From Verrucomicrobiales bacterium (GTDB lineage Bacteria > Verrucomicrobiota > Verrucomicrobiia > Limisphaerales > UBA1096), in the NCBI GenBank assembly GCA_011523195.1, contig WTHH01000489.1, positions 1-7,925 of the forward strand: a stretch of 7,925 bases of DNA, in the 5' to 3' direction. Positions 1 to 6,433 of the stretch are shown piece by piece. The notes beneath the pieces were generated by a model. That model was not told the DNA's origin. It ran no database searches and saw only the letters and a list, made by a program, of their open reading frames with translations. Each line of letters begins with the position of its first letter. Position 1 is the first letter of the stretch. Position numbers and translations under genes: made by a program.

Positions 1-1
1 C

Positions 2-850
2 GCCAAGACCCATGCCAAGATCACGACCGGCACTTACGAAAACAAATTTGGTATCGCGTTTGAGGAAGTGGAGGCCATTTACGAGCGGGCATCCAAGCTA
101 AAGAATTTGCTCATCCGCGGAGTGCAGATGCATATCGGCTCACAACTCACCGAGGTCGGGCCTTTTGAAAAAGCTGTTAAGAAAGTTGTACCCCTGGCCA
201 AGCGTCTGGCCGAAAAATACAACATCGAGTTTTTCAGCATCGGCGGAGGGCTTGGCATTGTTTACGATCCCGCACTTGAAAGCGGCGAGGCCAAGTGGTG
301 GTGCTCGCCCAAGCGCAAAAATCTGCTCACCCCGGCCAAGTACGCAGCCAAACTCATCCCGTTGCTCAAGCCGCTTGGCCTGAAGGTCCTTATCGAGCCG
401 GGCCGCTTCATCGCAGGTAACTGCGGCATCCTCGTCACACGGGTGGAGTACGTGAAGCAAACCGGTGTGAAGAATTTTGTCATCGTTGATGCGGCGATGA
501 ACGATCTCGCCCGCCCCGCCCTTTACGACAGCTACCACCAAATCGTGCCGCTCACCCGGCGCCCCGGGGACCATCTGAAGAAAAATCAACTTTCCTCCGA
601 TGTCGTCGGGCCAATTTGTGAGTCCGGTGATTATTTCTGCAAAAACAGGATGCTGCCGAAGGTTGGCGAGGGCGATCATCTCGCACTGCTGAGCGCCGGT
701 GCTTACGGGTTCGTGATGGCGTCCAACTACAATACCCGCGCGTTTCCAGCGGAGGTTTTAGTGAAAGGCAATCGGGCGGAAGTTGTTCGCAAGCGCCAAT
801 CACTCAAGCAGCTTTGGGAAAGTGAAAGTGTACCAAAGTGGCTGAAATAA
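2..850 (+). CDS. lysA: Diaminopimelate decarboxylase, C-terminal part (5' end outside the window)
   Basis: This PLP enzyme decarboxylates meso-2,6-diaminopimelate to L-lysine in the cytoplasm. The frame is open from base 2, so 282 codons are visible. The N-terminus, with the PLP-binding lysine, lies upstream. Visible family motifs in order are TGTYENKFGI (about 35-64), HIGSQL (131-148), the glycine-rich phosphate-binding loop GGGLG (about 242-256), EPGR (395-406), MNDLARPALY (about 497-526), the catalytic cysteine in CESGD (617-631), and the AYG...SNYN segment (about 704-735). HIGSQ, EPGR and CESGD together separate this fold-III decarboxylase from alanine racemase. An internal GTG at 68 is not the start, because conserved sequence continues in frame before it. 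The exporter gene begins 22 bases after the TAA with no terminator between, so read-through is likely. Two half copies of the dispersed palindrome lie in frame (196-204 and 372-380). Confidence 0.95.
   Translation, partial: AKTHAKITTGTYENKFGIAFEEVEAIYERASKLKNLLIRGVQMHIGSQLTEVGPFEKAVKKVVPLAKRLAEKYNIEFFSIGGGLGIVYDPALESGEAKWWCSPKRKNLLTPAKYAAKLIPLLKPLGLKVLIEPGRFIAGNCGILVTRVEYVKQTGVKNFVIVDAAMNDLARPALYDSYHQIVPLTRRPGDHLKKNQLSSDVVGPICESGDYFCKNRMLPKVGEGDHLALLSAGAYGFVMASNYNTRAFPAEVLVKGNRAEVVRKRQSLKQLWESESVPKWLK
196..204. repeat. Dispersed palindrome, half copy
   Basis: GGCCAAGCG inside lysA, read in frame as the AKR of LAKRLAEK. Confidence 0.6.
372..380. repeat. Dispersed palindrome, half copy
   Basis: CGCTTGGCC inside lysA, read in frame as PLGL. 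Confidence 0.6.
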
Positions 851-872
851 ACGCTCGCCCAAGCCGACCGGT

Positions 873-3143
873 ATGAACACCTCCCGGAATCCTTTCGTTC
901 GGTTTCCGGGAGTTCTGTTTGCCACCTTCCTTTTTGTCATCGTTGGGCTGATCTGGCAGAGCACCAAGGTCAGCATCGATGCGAACCCGATGACGCTGCT
1001 CGAGTCCGACCGACGTCACCTCGAGACTTACGAGCGAATCTCCGAATTCTTGAATGATGACACAGCTCTAATCATCAGTATCGAGAGCGACCAGATTTTC
1101 ACCCCTGCCGGGTTTGATCACATTCGGAATGTGAGTAATGCACTCACCGGGCAGGACGGGCTGGTGGATGTCAAAAGCCTGACGCACTCGTACAAGCCTG
1201 TTAGAAAAGGGTTCTCGTTTTCTATGGTGCCCTTCGTGCCAGCCGGCGAACTGTCAGAAGGACAAATCGCAAGTATTCGTGACTTCTCCATCACCCATCC
1301 TCTGGTTCGAAACATCATGGTCTCCCACGATGGCAAAATCACGCTCATCACGGCAACCTACAAGCGAGATCTAAGCAAATCAAAACTTAGAGCTGCCTTC
1401 CAATCCGAAACCGAAAAATTACTTCGGCCGTTCGACACCCCAGAATTCCGGTTGAAAATAATTGCGCTGCCGTTCATCGCGGAAGAATTAAGCAACGCGT
1501 TCGTCCACGACCTCTATTATGTCCTCCCAACCACTGGACTGTGTATTCTAATCGCAGTGGCACTGACTTTTCGCTCGCTATCGTGCCTTTTGTTACTGCT
1601 CATAAGTGAGGTGATTTTGACTACCGCACTGCCGGGTGTCCTTCGCATGGCCGGTTTCACATTGACTCCATATAATATTTTACTGCTTCCGTTGTTGGCC
1701 TCAATCAACCTCACATTATTAACTCACCAACTCACGGCCCTGCGGAGAACCGACCCTGACTTGGGCCTAGATGAACGTTTCTCCTCGATGTTGGAAACAG
1801 TGTTTTGGCCTAGTCTTTTCGCCGCAATCACAACTGCCATCGGGTTAGGATCACTAGCGGTTTGCGAGGTGTCGCAGGTTCGAAATTTCGGCCTTGCCGG
1901 AACAGTAGGTATTGGAACTATTTTCGTCTGGTCGTTCGGCCCGGGCCTGTCGTTACTCAAGCTAGGTTGCCGTTTTTTGCCAAGTGCCGTTTTACCTAAA
2001 TCAGTGCATGGCTCCCGCCCCACATCCTTTTATGGCTCGCTTGGCCAAGCGGCTGCCAATTGCCGCTGGGTGACCTTTGCCTTGGCCGCGATAATTTTCA
2101 TCCCGGCACTCTTTGCTGTGAATCGGCTAAATATAGACATCCGCGCTATTTTTTTTCTTTCCCCCGAAAGCCATAGCCGGCAGATGGCAGAAATGATAGA
2201 TTCACGAATGGGCGGCATAAACGTCGTACAAATGGATTTCAAAACAGACAAGCCCAACGGAATCAATCAACTCGACTTCCTAAACAAACTTCAGGAGGTA
2301 CAGGAGTATGCGGAAGGTAAGGGACAATTCAGCAGCACCTATTCTTATGCGTCCTTGATGGCGATGATGAATAGCATTTGGGTTGGAGACGATTCGGGCC
2401 AGTTGACCCTTCCAACCAGTACTTTAACCCTAAATATTTTCGTTCTCGCATTGAAGGCGTTCGAATACCCATTCCTTCAAGCGCTTAGTGATGAGAAGCA
2501 GCAGACTGCGAATTTGATTTTGCGCACGACAGACATACCCAGCACAGAATTCGTCGCTCTCCTCAAATCCATTGAGGACAAAGCCACTGCGATCATGCCG
2601 GAAACCGTTTCAGTCTCGGCACAAGCCGGACTACATACCGTGCTCAAGGCGGACAGGGATATGGTCGATGCACAACTGGGCAGCCTCTGCATCACTGCGG
2701 TAACAATGTTTGCTATAATGACGCTGCTTTGGAGGTCGTTCAGGCTGGGGATCTTGGCGCTCGCAACTGGACTGGGGCCAGTAGCTGTGTTGGCTTTGGT
2801 CGGTGCGATCTTTCAGGTGCCGCTCAACTCTGTGACAGTCATGGTCGGTGCGTTGGCACTCGGGATCGGGATCGATGACGCTGTTCACCTCATAACACAT
2901 TGGCTGAACATCAAGCGAAACGGTTCCACCGAAAATGAAGCTCTTGTTATGGCACTGGAGGCCAAGGGGCCAGCCATCCTTTGTACCAGCTTTATTTTGG
3001 TCAGTTTTTCGCTGTCGCTGCTTTGGATGAGTTTCCCACCAGTCACCCACTTTGGCTGGCTGTCGGCCGTCGCCTATGCCTCAGCTCTAGGGGCTGCCCT
3101 CTGGGCGTTGCCTTCCCTGCTCGGCTCAAAAAAGAAGCCTTAA
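873..3143 (+). CDS. RND/MMPL-family exporter, 12 predicted membrane helices
   Basis: This is a 756-residue inner-membrane transporter with the duplicated RND layout. Helix 1 is at about residues 11-28, a first extracytoplasmic domain at 29-212, helices 2-6 at about 215-362, a cytoplasmic linker, helix 7 at about 399-416, a second soluble domain at about 417-603, and helices 8-12 at about 606-751. The tail ends in a basic KKKP. Helix 10 carries GIGIDDAVHL (D668/D669), the MMPL/Patched-type proton-relay signature. The matching place in helix 4 reads LASINL, with N279 where Asp is usual. The ATG at 873 directly precedes the first helix; no clear Shine-Dalgarno is visible. No membrane-fusion or outer-membrane partner is nearby, which fits MMPL-type lipid or small-molecule exporters more than tripartite drug pumps. 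Substrate is unknown. It follows lysA by 22 bases and overlaps the stop of the convergent hydrolase gene. Confidence 0.85.
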   Translation: MNTSRNPFVRFPGVLFATFLFVIVGLIWQSTKVSIDANPMTLLESDRRHLETYERISEFLNDDTALIISIESDQIFTPAGFDHIRNVSNALTGQDGLVDVKSLTHSYKPVRKGFSFSMVPFVPAGELSEGQIASIRDFSITHPLVRNIMVSHDGKITLITATYKRDLSKSKLRAAFQSETEKLLRPFDTPEFRLKIIALPFIAEELSNAFVHDLYYVLPTTGLCILIAVALTFRSLSCLLLLLISEVILTTALPGVLRMAGFTLTPYNILLLPLLASINLTLLTHQLTALRRTDPDLGLDERFSSMLETVFWPSLFAAITTAIGLGSLAVCEVSQVRNFGLAGTVGIGTIFVWSFGPGLSLLKLGCRFLPSAVLPKSVHGSRPTSFYGSLGQAAANCRWVTFALAAIIFIPALFAVNRLNIDIRAIFFLSPESHSRQMAEMIDSRMGGINVVQMDFKTDKPNGINQLDFLNKLQEVQEYAEGKGQFSSTYSYASLMAMMNSIWVGDDSGQLTLPTSTLTLNIFVLALKAFEYPFLQALSDEKQQTANLILRTTDIPSTEFVALLKSIEDKATAIMPETVSVSAQAGLHTVLKADRDMVDAQLGSLCITAVTMFAIMTLLWRSFRLGILALATGLGPVAVLALVGAIFQVPLNSVTVMVGALALGIGIDDAVHLITHWLNIKRNGSTENEALVMALEAKGPAILCTSFILVSFSLSLLWMSFPPVTHFGWLSAVAYASALGAALWALPSLLGSKKKP
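2038..2051. repeat. Dispersed palindrome, full 14-base copy
   Basis: CGCTTGGCCAAGCG, a perfect palindrome, read in frame as SLGQA (residues 389-393) in the cytoplasmic linker between the two halves of the exporter, a place expected to tolerate sequence change. Confidence 0.8.
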
Positions 3144-3865
3144 CCAGCCTGAGCTTTCACCCACTCAACGACCTTGGCCACCATCGCCGGCAGGGCGTCA
3201 TCGCTGAATACATGGTCGGCCCCAGCTATCTGGAAAAACTCGGGAGCACTCGTCGCCTTGGCGATGATGTCTTTCGAATCAACGATAGGGACAACATCAT
3301 CCTCGGTACCGTGCACTAACAGCCATGGCACGTTGATTTGTGCACCCAGATCGGCCAACGAGTTTAACGATGCCATGTCGTTCATGTAAGTACTTGAGAG
3401 CGGACAACTTTCCTCCTCCCACATGCAGCCTTCATCGGGCGTTTCCTCGCCGAATTCACGCTGCGCAAACTCCTGCGTGTGCACCATGCCGGCCAGCGAA
3501 ATCAAGGCGTCGATGCGCGAATCGCTGCTCGAACGCTTGACCCCAACCGCTCCGCCCATGCTGTGGCCGATATAACAAATCTTCCGCTCCCCCACAGCAT
3601 CAATCACACTTCCCAAATCCTCCGTCTCCTTCGAGATCGTGCAGTCCACGAACTGTCCCTCGGAGTCGCCGTTTCCGGTAAAAGACATTCTCAAGGTCGG
3701 AACGCCAGCCGCCTCGAGTCCCTCAGCGAGGGCCAGGATAAATGGCCGATCCTTGTTGCCGGTCACGCCGTGGCCGATAATCGCGATAAAGTCGGAAAGC
3801 GACTCCCCGGCGTGCACCGTGTAGTCGATTTTCTCCCCCTGTTGATTTCTGATTTCGCCGAACAT
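3140..3865 (-). CDS. Alpha/beta hydrolase (serine esterase or S33-like peptidase)
   Basis: This is a 241-residue cytoplasmic alpha/beta hydrolase without a signal peptide. From the ATG at 3865, the nucleophile elbow is GHSMGG with Ser102. The acid is most likely Asp189 in HGTEDDVVP, and the histidine is His218 in GADHVF. HGVTGNKDRP near residues 32-41 is the oxyanion-hole loop, and FTGNGDSEG at about 62-70 fits the usual strand-4 region. The substrate cannot be read from sequence; carboxylesterase, acyl-transferase or thioesterase activities are possible. The frame runs back to a TTG at 3994, but that extension is made largely of translated palindromes (LGQA, LAKR) and overlaps the kinase start. 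MFGEIRNQQGEKIDY is a natural N-terminus. A GGAG only one base from the ATG is too close to be a normal Shine-Dalgarno. The TAA overlaps the exporter stop. Confidence 0.85.
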   Translation of the reverse strand: MFGEIRNQQGEKIDYTVHAGESLSDFIAIIGHGVTGNKDRPFILALAEGLEAAGVPTLRMSFTGNGDSEGQFVDCTISKETEDLGSVIDAVGERKICYIGHSMGGAVGVKRSSSDSRIDALISLAGMVHTQEFAQREFGEETPDEGCMWEEESCPLSSTYMNDMASLNSLADLGAQINVPWLLVHGTEDDVVPIVDSKDIIAKATSAPEFFQIAGADHVFSDDALPAMVAKVVEWVKAQAG

Positions 3866-3893
3866 GCTCCGGTTGAGATAACAGCCGACCGGC

Positions 3894-3902
3894 CGCTTGG
3901 CC
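3894..3902. repeat. Dispersed palindrome, half copy
   Basis: CGCTTGGCC in the divergent gap, 11 bases before a full copy in the same orientation. Confidence 0.7.
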
Positions 3903-3913
3903 AGTTTCAAGTG

Positions 3914-3927
3914 CGCTTGGCCAAGCG
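3914..3927. repeat. Dispersed palindrome, full 14-base copy
   Basis: A second perfect CGCTTGGCCAAGCG, in the hydrolase/ribulokinase divergent gap. Confidence 0.8.
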
Positions 3928-3928
3928 C

Positions 3929-3949
3929 CCGCTTGTCTATGCCAAGCGG
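3929..3949. repeat. Dispersed palindrome, split hairpin form
   Basis: CCGCTTG (3929-3935), a 7-base spacer, CAAGCGG (3943-3949). It resembles the full palindrome with its GGCC centre replaced by a loop, and begins one base after the full copy ending at 3927. Confidence 0.65.
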
Positions 3950-4219
3950 CTTTGCCACACTGCTCCCCGTGAAATCCAAGGCCAAAGGACGCAAGGGAAT
4001 CCGTTATGTCTTGGGCATCGACTTTGGAACGCTCTCCGGTCGCGCCCTGCTCGTCAACGCCGACACTGGCGAGGAGGTCGCGTGGGCGGATCACCCGTAC
4101 AAAAATGCCGTGATCGAAGTAACCCTGCCCGGTAGCAAAAAGCGGCTCAGCCCCATACCGCCCTGCAGGATCCAGCTGACTACATCGCCGTCCTCACCAA
4201 GGCGGTTCCCAAGGTCATG

Positions 4220-4231
4220 CGCTTGGCCAAG
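4220..4231. repeat. Dispersed palindrome, 12 of 14 bases
   Basis: CGCTTGGCCAAG followed by GG instead of CG, in frame as RLAK in the ribulokinase gene; the next bases GGCCAAGCC are a near-copy of the half unit. Confidence 0.65.
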
Positions 4232-5067
4232 GCCAAGCCGGAACAGGTCCTCGGGATCGGGACGGATTTCACATGCTGCACCATGCTGCCCACCCTGGCA
4301 GACGGGACGCCGCTTTGTTCACAGAAAAAATGGCGCAACTCTCCCCATTCTTGGGTGAAACTTTGGAAGCACCATGCTGCACAACCTGAAGCCAACGACA
4401 TCAACAAGGTCGGAGCCAAGCGCAACGAGGAGTTTATCACCGCCTATGGCGGTAAATATTCCAGTGAATGGTTCTTCTCCAAACTACTGGAAACCTTGCG
4501 GGAAGCACCCAACGTATACGATGCGGCTGATCGCTTTATCGAAGCCGGCGATTGGCTGGTTTGGCAATTGACCGGAGTCGAAAAACGCTGCCTGTCCGCA
4601 GCCGGTTTCAAGGCCATGCGCATAACGCGATCACGTAAAAAAGGTGAATGGACCTACCCCGATCGTGCGTTTTTTAAGGCGCTCAACCCGAAACTAGCCG
4701 ATGTCGTCGCCGAAAAAATGAGCGGCGAAATCATCGGACTAGGGAGCAACGCCGGCGGGTTGACACAAAAAATGGCAAAAAAAATGGGACTTCTCCCCGG
4801 TACTCCTGTGGCTGCAGCAAATATCGATGCACACGCTGCTGTGCCGGCCAGCACCGTCACCGAAGCCGGAAAACTGGTCATGATCATGGGAACCAGTACC
4901 TGCCACCTACTGGCAGCCAAACGAGAGAAGCCAGTCGAAGGCGTATGTGGCATCGTTCAAGATGGGGTTATTCCGGGACTTTGGGGCTACGAAGCGGGTC
5001 AATCCGGCGTTGGCGATGTGTTCGCCTGGTATGTCGAAAATGGGATTCCTGCAGAACTTAGCCAAAC

Positions 5068-5076
5068 GGCCAAGCG
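5068..5076. repeat. Dispersed palindrome, half copy
   Basis: GGCCAAGCG in the ribulokinase gene, in frame as AKR; a related GCCAAGC follows at 5078-5084. Confidence 0.55.
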
Positions 5077-5655
5077 AGCCAAGCTCGACATTTATCAATA
5101 CCTCGAACAGCACGCAGCCAAACTGAAACCGGCTGAAAGCGGACTCCTCGCCCTCGACTGGTGGAACGGAAACCGCTCCGTGCTTGTCGACGCCGACCTG
5201 AGCGGATTGCTCGTTGGCCAAACATTGGCCACCCGACCTCATGAAATCTATCGTGCCCTGCTAGAGGCGACAGCCTTCGGCACGCGACAAATAATCGAGG
5301 CATTCACCTCACAGGGAGTTGCGATTGATGAGTTGATCGCCTGTGGTGGTCTCGCAGCCAAGAATCCGTTGATGCTCCAGATTTACTCCGACGTCACCGG
5401 GCGTCCCATCAAGGTTGCCGCAAGTGACCAGGCCAGTGCATTAGGTGCCGCCATGTACGGTGCTGTCGCAGCCGGCGTGCATCCTGATATTACCAAGGCT
5501 GCTAAAAAGATGGCGAAAGTAAGGAAAAAGGTTTATCGCCCGAGCACAGCGAACAAAAAAACCTACGACCGATTGTTCGTCGAATATACTAAGCTACATG
5601 ACCAATTCGGACGGGATGCCAATAGCACCATGAAAGTTCTAAAAAGACTTAAAAA

Positions 5656-5669
5656 CCAAGCGCTTGGCC
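5656..5669. repeat. Dispersed palindrome, permuted copy at the ribulokinase stop
   Basis: CCAAGCGCTTGG (5656-5667) is a perfect 12-base palindrome with the two halves joined at the other end, followed by CC. It encodes QALG just before the TAA at 5672-5674. Confidence 0.7.
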
Positions 5670-5683
5670 TGTAATTCATACTT

Positions 5684-6337
5684 GTGCAATCCACTCAATT
5701 CGAAGCCGTCATCTTTGACATGGACGGGGTAATCGTCGATAGCGAACCCCTTCACGAACAATCCTTCCTCGAGGTTTGGGATGAGTTGGGATACGGGAAC
5801 AACCACGGAATCCATTTACCCGACTTTTACGGCCGCTCTGATCGCGTCGTGTGGGAGGAGTTTATTGAAAAACACAATCCAACGCCAGCCATCGAAAAAC
5901 TGATCGGATTACGCGAAGAACGGTTAATTCGCATGCTGCGTGAGCAGAAACCCCTCTTTGATGGAGTCACAGATTTGATTCAGCACTTGGCCAAGCGCTA
6001 TCCGCTTGGCCTCGCATCCGGTTCCATCCATCGCGTTATCGATGAAGTGCTCGCGATGAAAAACCTGCGCTTCTATTTCAAGGACATCACCAGCTCGGAA
6101 GATGTCTCCGAACCCAAACCTTCTCCCGAAATATTCCTCCTGTCAGCCAAGAGTCTGGGCGTTTCCCCTGAAAACTGCTGTGTCATCGAGGACACTGTAA
6201 ACGGTATCAAAGCTGCAAAAGCCGCTGGAATGACCACCGTTGCGATCACCAATACATTTGACGCATCATCTCTTTTTGATGCCGGCGCAGATGCGATTTG
6301 CAGTGACTATTCGGCGATTCATTCACAATTCATTTAG
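5684..6337 (+). CDS. HAD-superfamily hydrolase, beta-phosphoglucomutase-like
   Basis: This 217-residue cytoplasmic HAD protein has a small alpha-helical cap after motif I (subclass IA). Motif I is FDMDGV with nucleophile Asp12 and acid/base Asp14, followed by IVDSEPLH as in CbbY/PgmB/Gph-like proteins. Motif II is ASGS (Ser112), motif III is Lys145 in EPKPSPEIF, and motif IV is Glu169-Asp170 in VIEDTVNG. All four are intact. It could be a sugar-phosphate phosphatase or a beta-phosphoglucomutase; sequence alone does not decide. The start is GTG 5684, 9 bases after the ribulokinase stop, so the two probably share a transcript and this protein may act on pentose phosphates or clear a side product. 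No Shine-Dalgarno is apparent. A perfect 9-base inverted repeat lies in frame just before motif II, encoding HLAKRYPLGL (residues 101-110). Confidence 0.9.
   Translation: MQSTQFEAVIFDMDGVIVDSEPLHEQSFLEVWDELGYGNNHGIHLPDFYGRSDRVVWEEFIEKHNPTPAIEKLIGLREERLIRMLREQKPLFDGVTDLIQHLAKRYPLGLASGSIHRVIDEVLAMKNLRFYFKDITSSEDVSEPKPSPEIFLLSAKSLGVSPENCCVIEDTVNGIKAAKAAGMTTVAITNTFDASSLFDAGADAICSDYSAIHSQFI
5989..6011. repeat. Dispersed palindrome as a 9-base perfect hairpin
   Basis: GGCCAAGCG (5989-5997), loop CTATC, CGCTTGGCC (6003-6011), in frame in the HAD gene. All nine pairs match. No T run follows, so it is not a terminator. Confidence 0.8.
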
Positions 6338-6382
6338 GCGACCGCCCTCCCATTCCTTTCCGTTCCACTACTTTACTGGGCC

Positions 6383-6412
6383 AAAAAAAAAAGCCGCCCT
6401 ACCGGGCGGCTT
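6383..6412 (-). terminator. Rho-independent terminator for the minus-strand PEP-CTERM gene
   Basis: GCCGCCC (6393-6399), loop TACC, GGGCGGC (6404-6410); flanking AA/TT extend the stem to 9 pairs. Read on the minus strand, the stem is followed by ten T residues (A-run 6383-6392), a textbook intrinsic terminator 21 bases past the PEP-CTERM stop. On the plus strand only TT follows the stem, so it would be weak for the HAD gene ending at 6337. Confidence 0.9.
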
Positions 6413-6433
6413 AATGAGAACACACCAACTAAG

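Larger units (their letters stand above)
3866..3968. promoter_or_regulatory. Divergent intergenic region with palindrome cluster
   Basis: With the chosen starts, these 103 bases separate the minus-strand hydrolase from the plus-strand ribulokinase, so any local promoters for both must lie here. No clear -35/-10 pair was found in either direction. About half of the gap (3894-3949) is three copies or variants of the dispersed palindrome. These could bind a protein, form a cruciform, or simply be an insertion-tolerant site. The limits depend on the start choices: an ATG at 3939 for the kinase or a TTG at 3994 for the hydrolase would make part of it coding. Confidence 0.45.
3969..5674 (+). pseudogene. 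araB: L-ribulokinase (FGGY family), disrupted by a single-base frameshift
   Basis: Ribulokinase phosphorylates L-ribulose to L-ribulose 5-phosphate in L-arabinose use. The first frame, from GTG 3969, reads YVLGIDFGTLSGRALLV, the phosphate-1 loop of FGGY kinases and typical of AraB, then LPGSKKRLSP. Near 4151-4156 it loses register. The -1 frame continues TALQDPADY, then GIGTDFTCCTMLP, WVKLWKHHAAQPEA, MIMGTSTCHLL, GYEAGQSGVGD, DWWNGNRS, CGGLAAKNPLMLQIYSD and the C-terminal ASALGAAMYGA. Adding one base gives about 568 residues, the normal AraB length (about 560-570). The downstream frame alone offers ATG 4217 (485 residues), which lacks the N-terminal phosphate loop and is unlikely to be active. 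Everything after the shift is intact, so the lesion is recent or a sequence error. The start is uncertain (ATG 3939 is in frame; neither has a Shine-Dalgarno). The last residues (QALGL) are encoded by a palindrome copy. Confidence 0.85.

Noticed and set aside
140..679. 179-residue minus-strand reading frame
   Set aside because: Antisense to the clearly conserved lysA frame; the protein resembles no domain and results from codon bias on the other strand.
2631..3050. 139-residue minus-strand reading frame
   Set aside because: Antisense to helices 8-12 of the exporter; rich in His, Gln and Pro with no recognisable fold.
3894..3949. CRISPR array
   Set aside because: The repeats are short, palindromic, irregularly spaced and also occur inside genes; there are no uniform spacers or cas genes.
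3866..3994. N-terminal 43-residue extension of the hydrolase from TTG 3994
   Set aside because: The added segment is largely translated palindromes and would overlap the kinase start; the ATG at 3865 begins at the natural family N-terminus.
3479..4135. 218-residue plus-strand reading frame
   Set aside because: Mostly antisense to the hydrolase and runs out of frame through the ribulokinase start; composition is Arg/His-rich as expected of a shadow.
4146..4160. Programmed -1 ribosomal frameshift in ribulokinase
   Set aside because: Re-reading one C would restore the frame, but there is no canonical slippery heptamer and no obvious stimulatory structure; a lost base is simpler.
3897..4358. 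153-residue plus-strand frame taken as a separate gene
   Set aside because: Only its middle (about 3969-4154) is real: the ribulokinase N-terminus. The tail after the frameshift is nonsense in that frame.
5989..6011. Intrinsic terminator within the HAD gene
   Set aside because: The stem is good but no T run follows and the gene continues intact past it.
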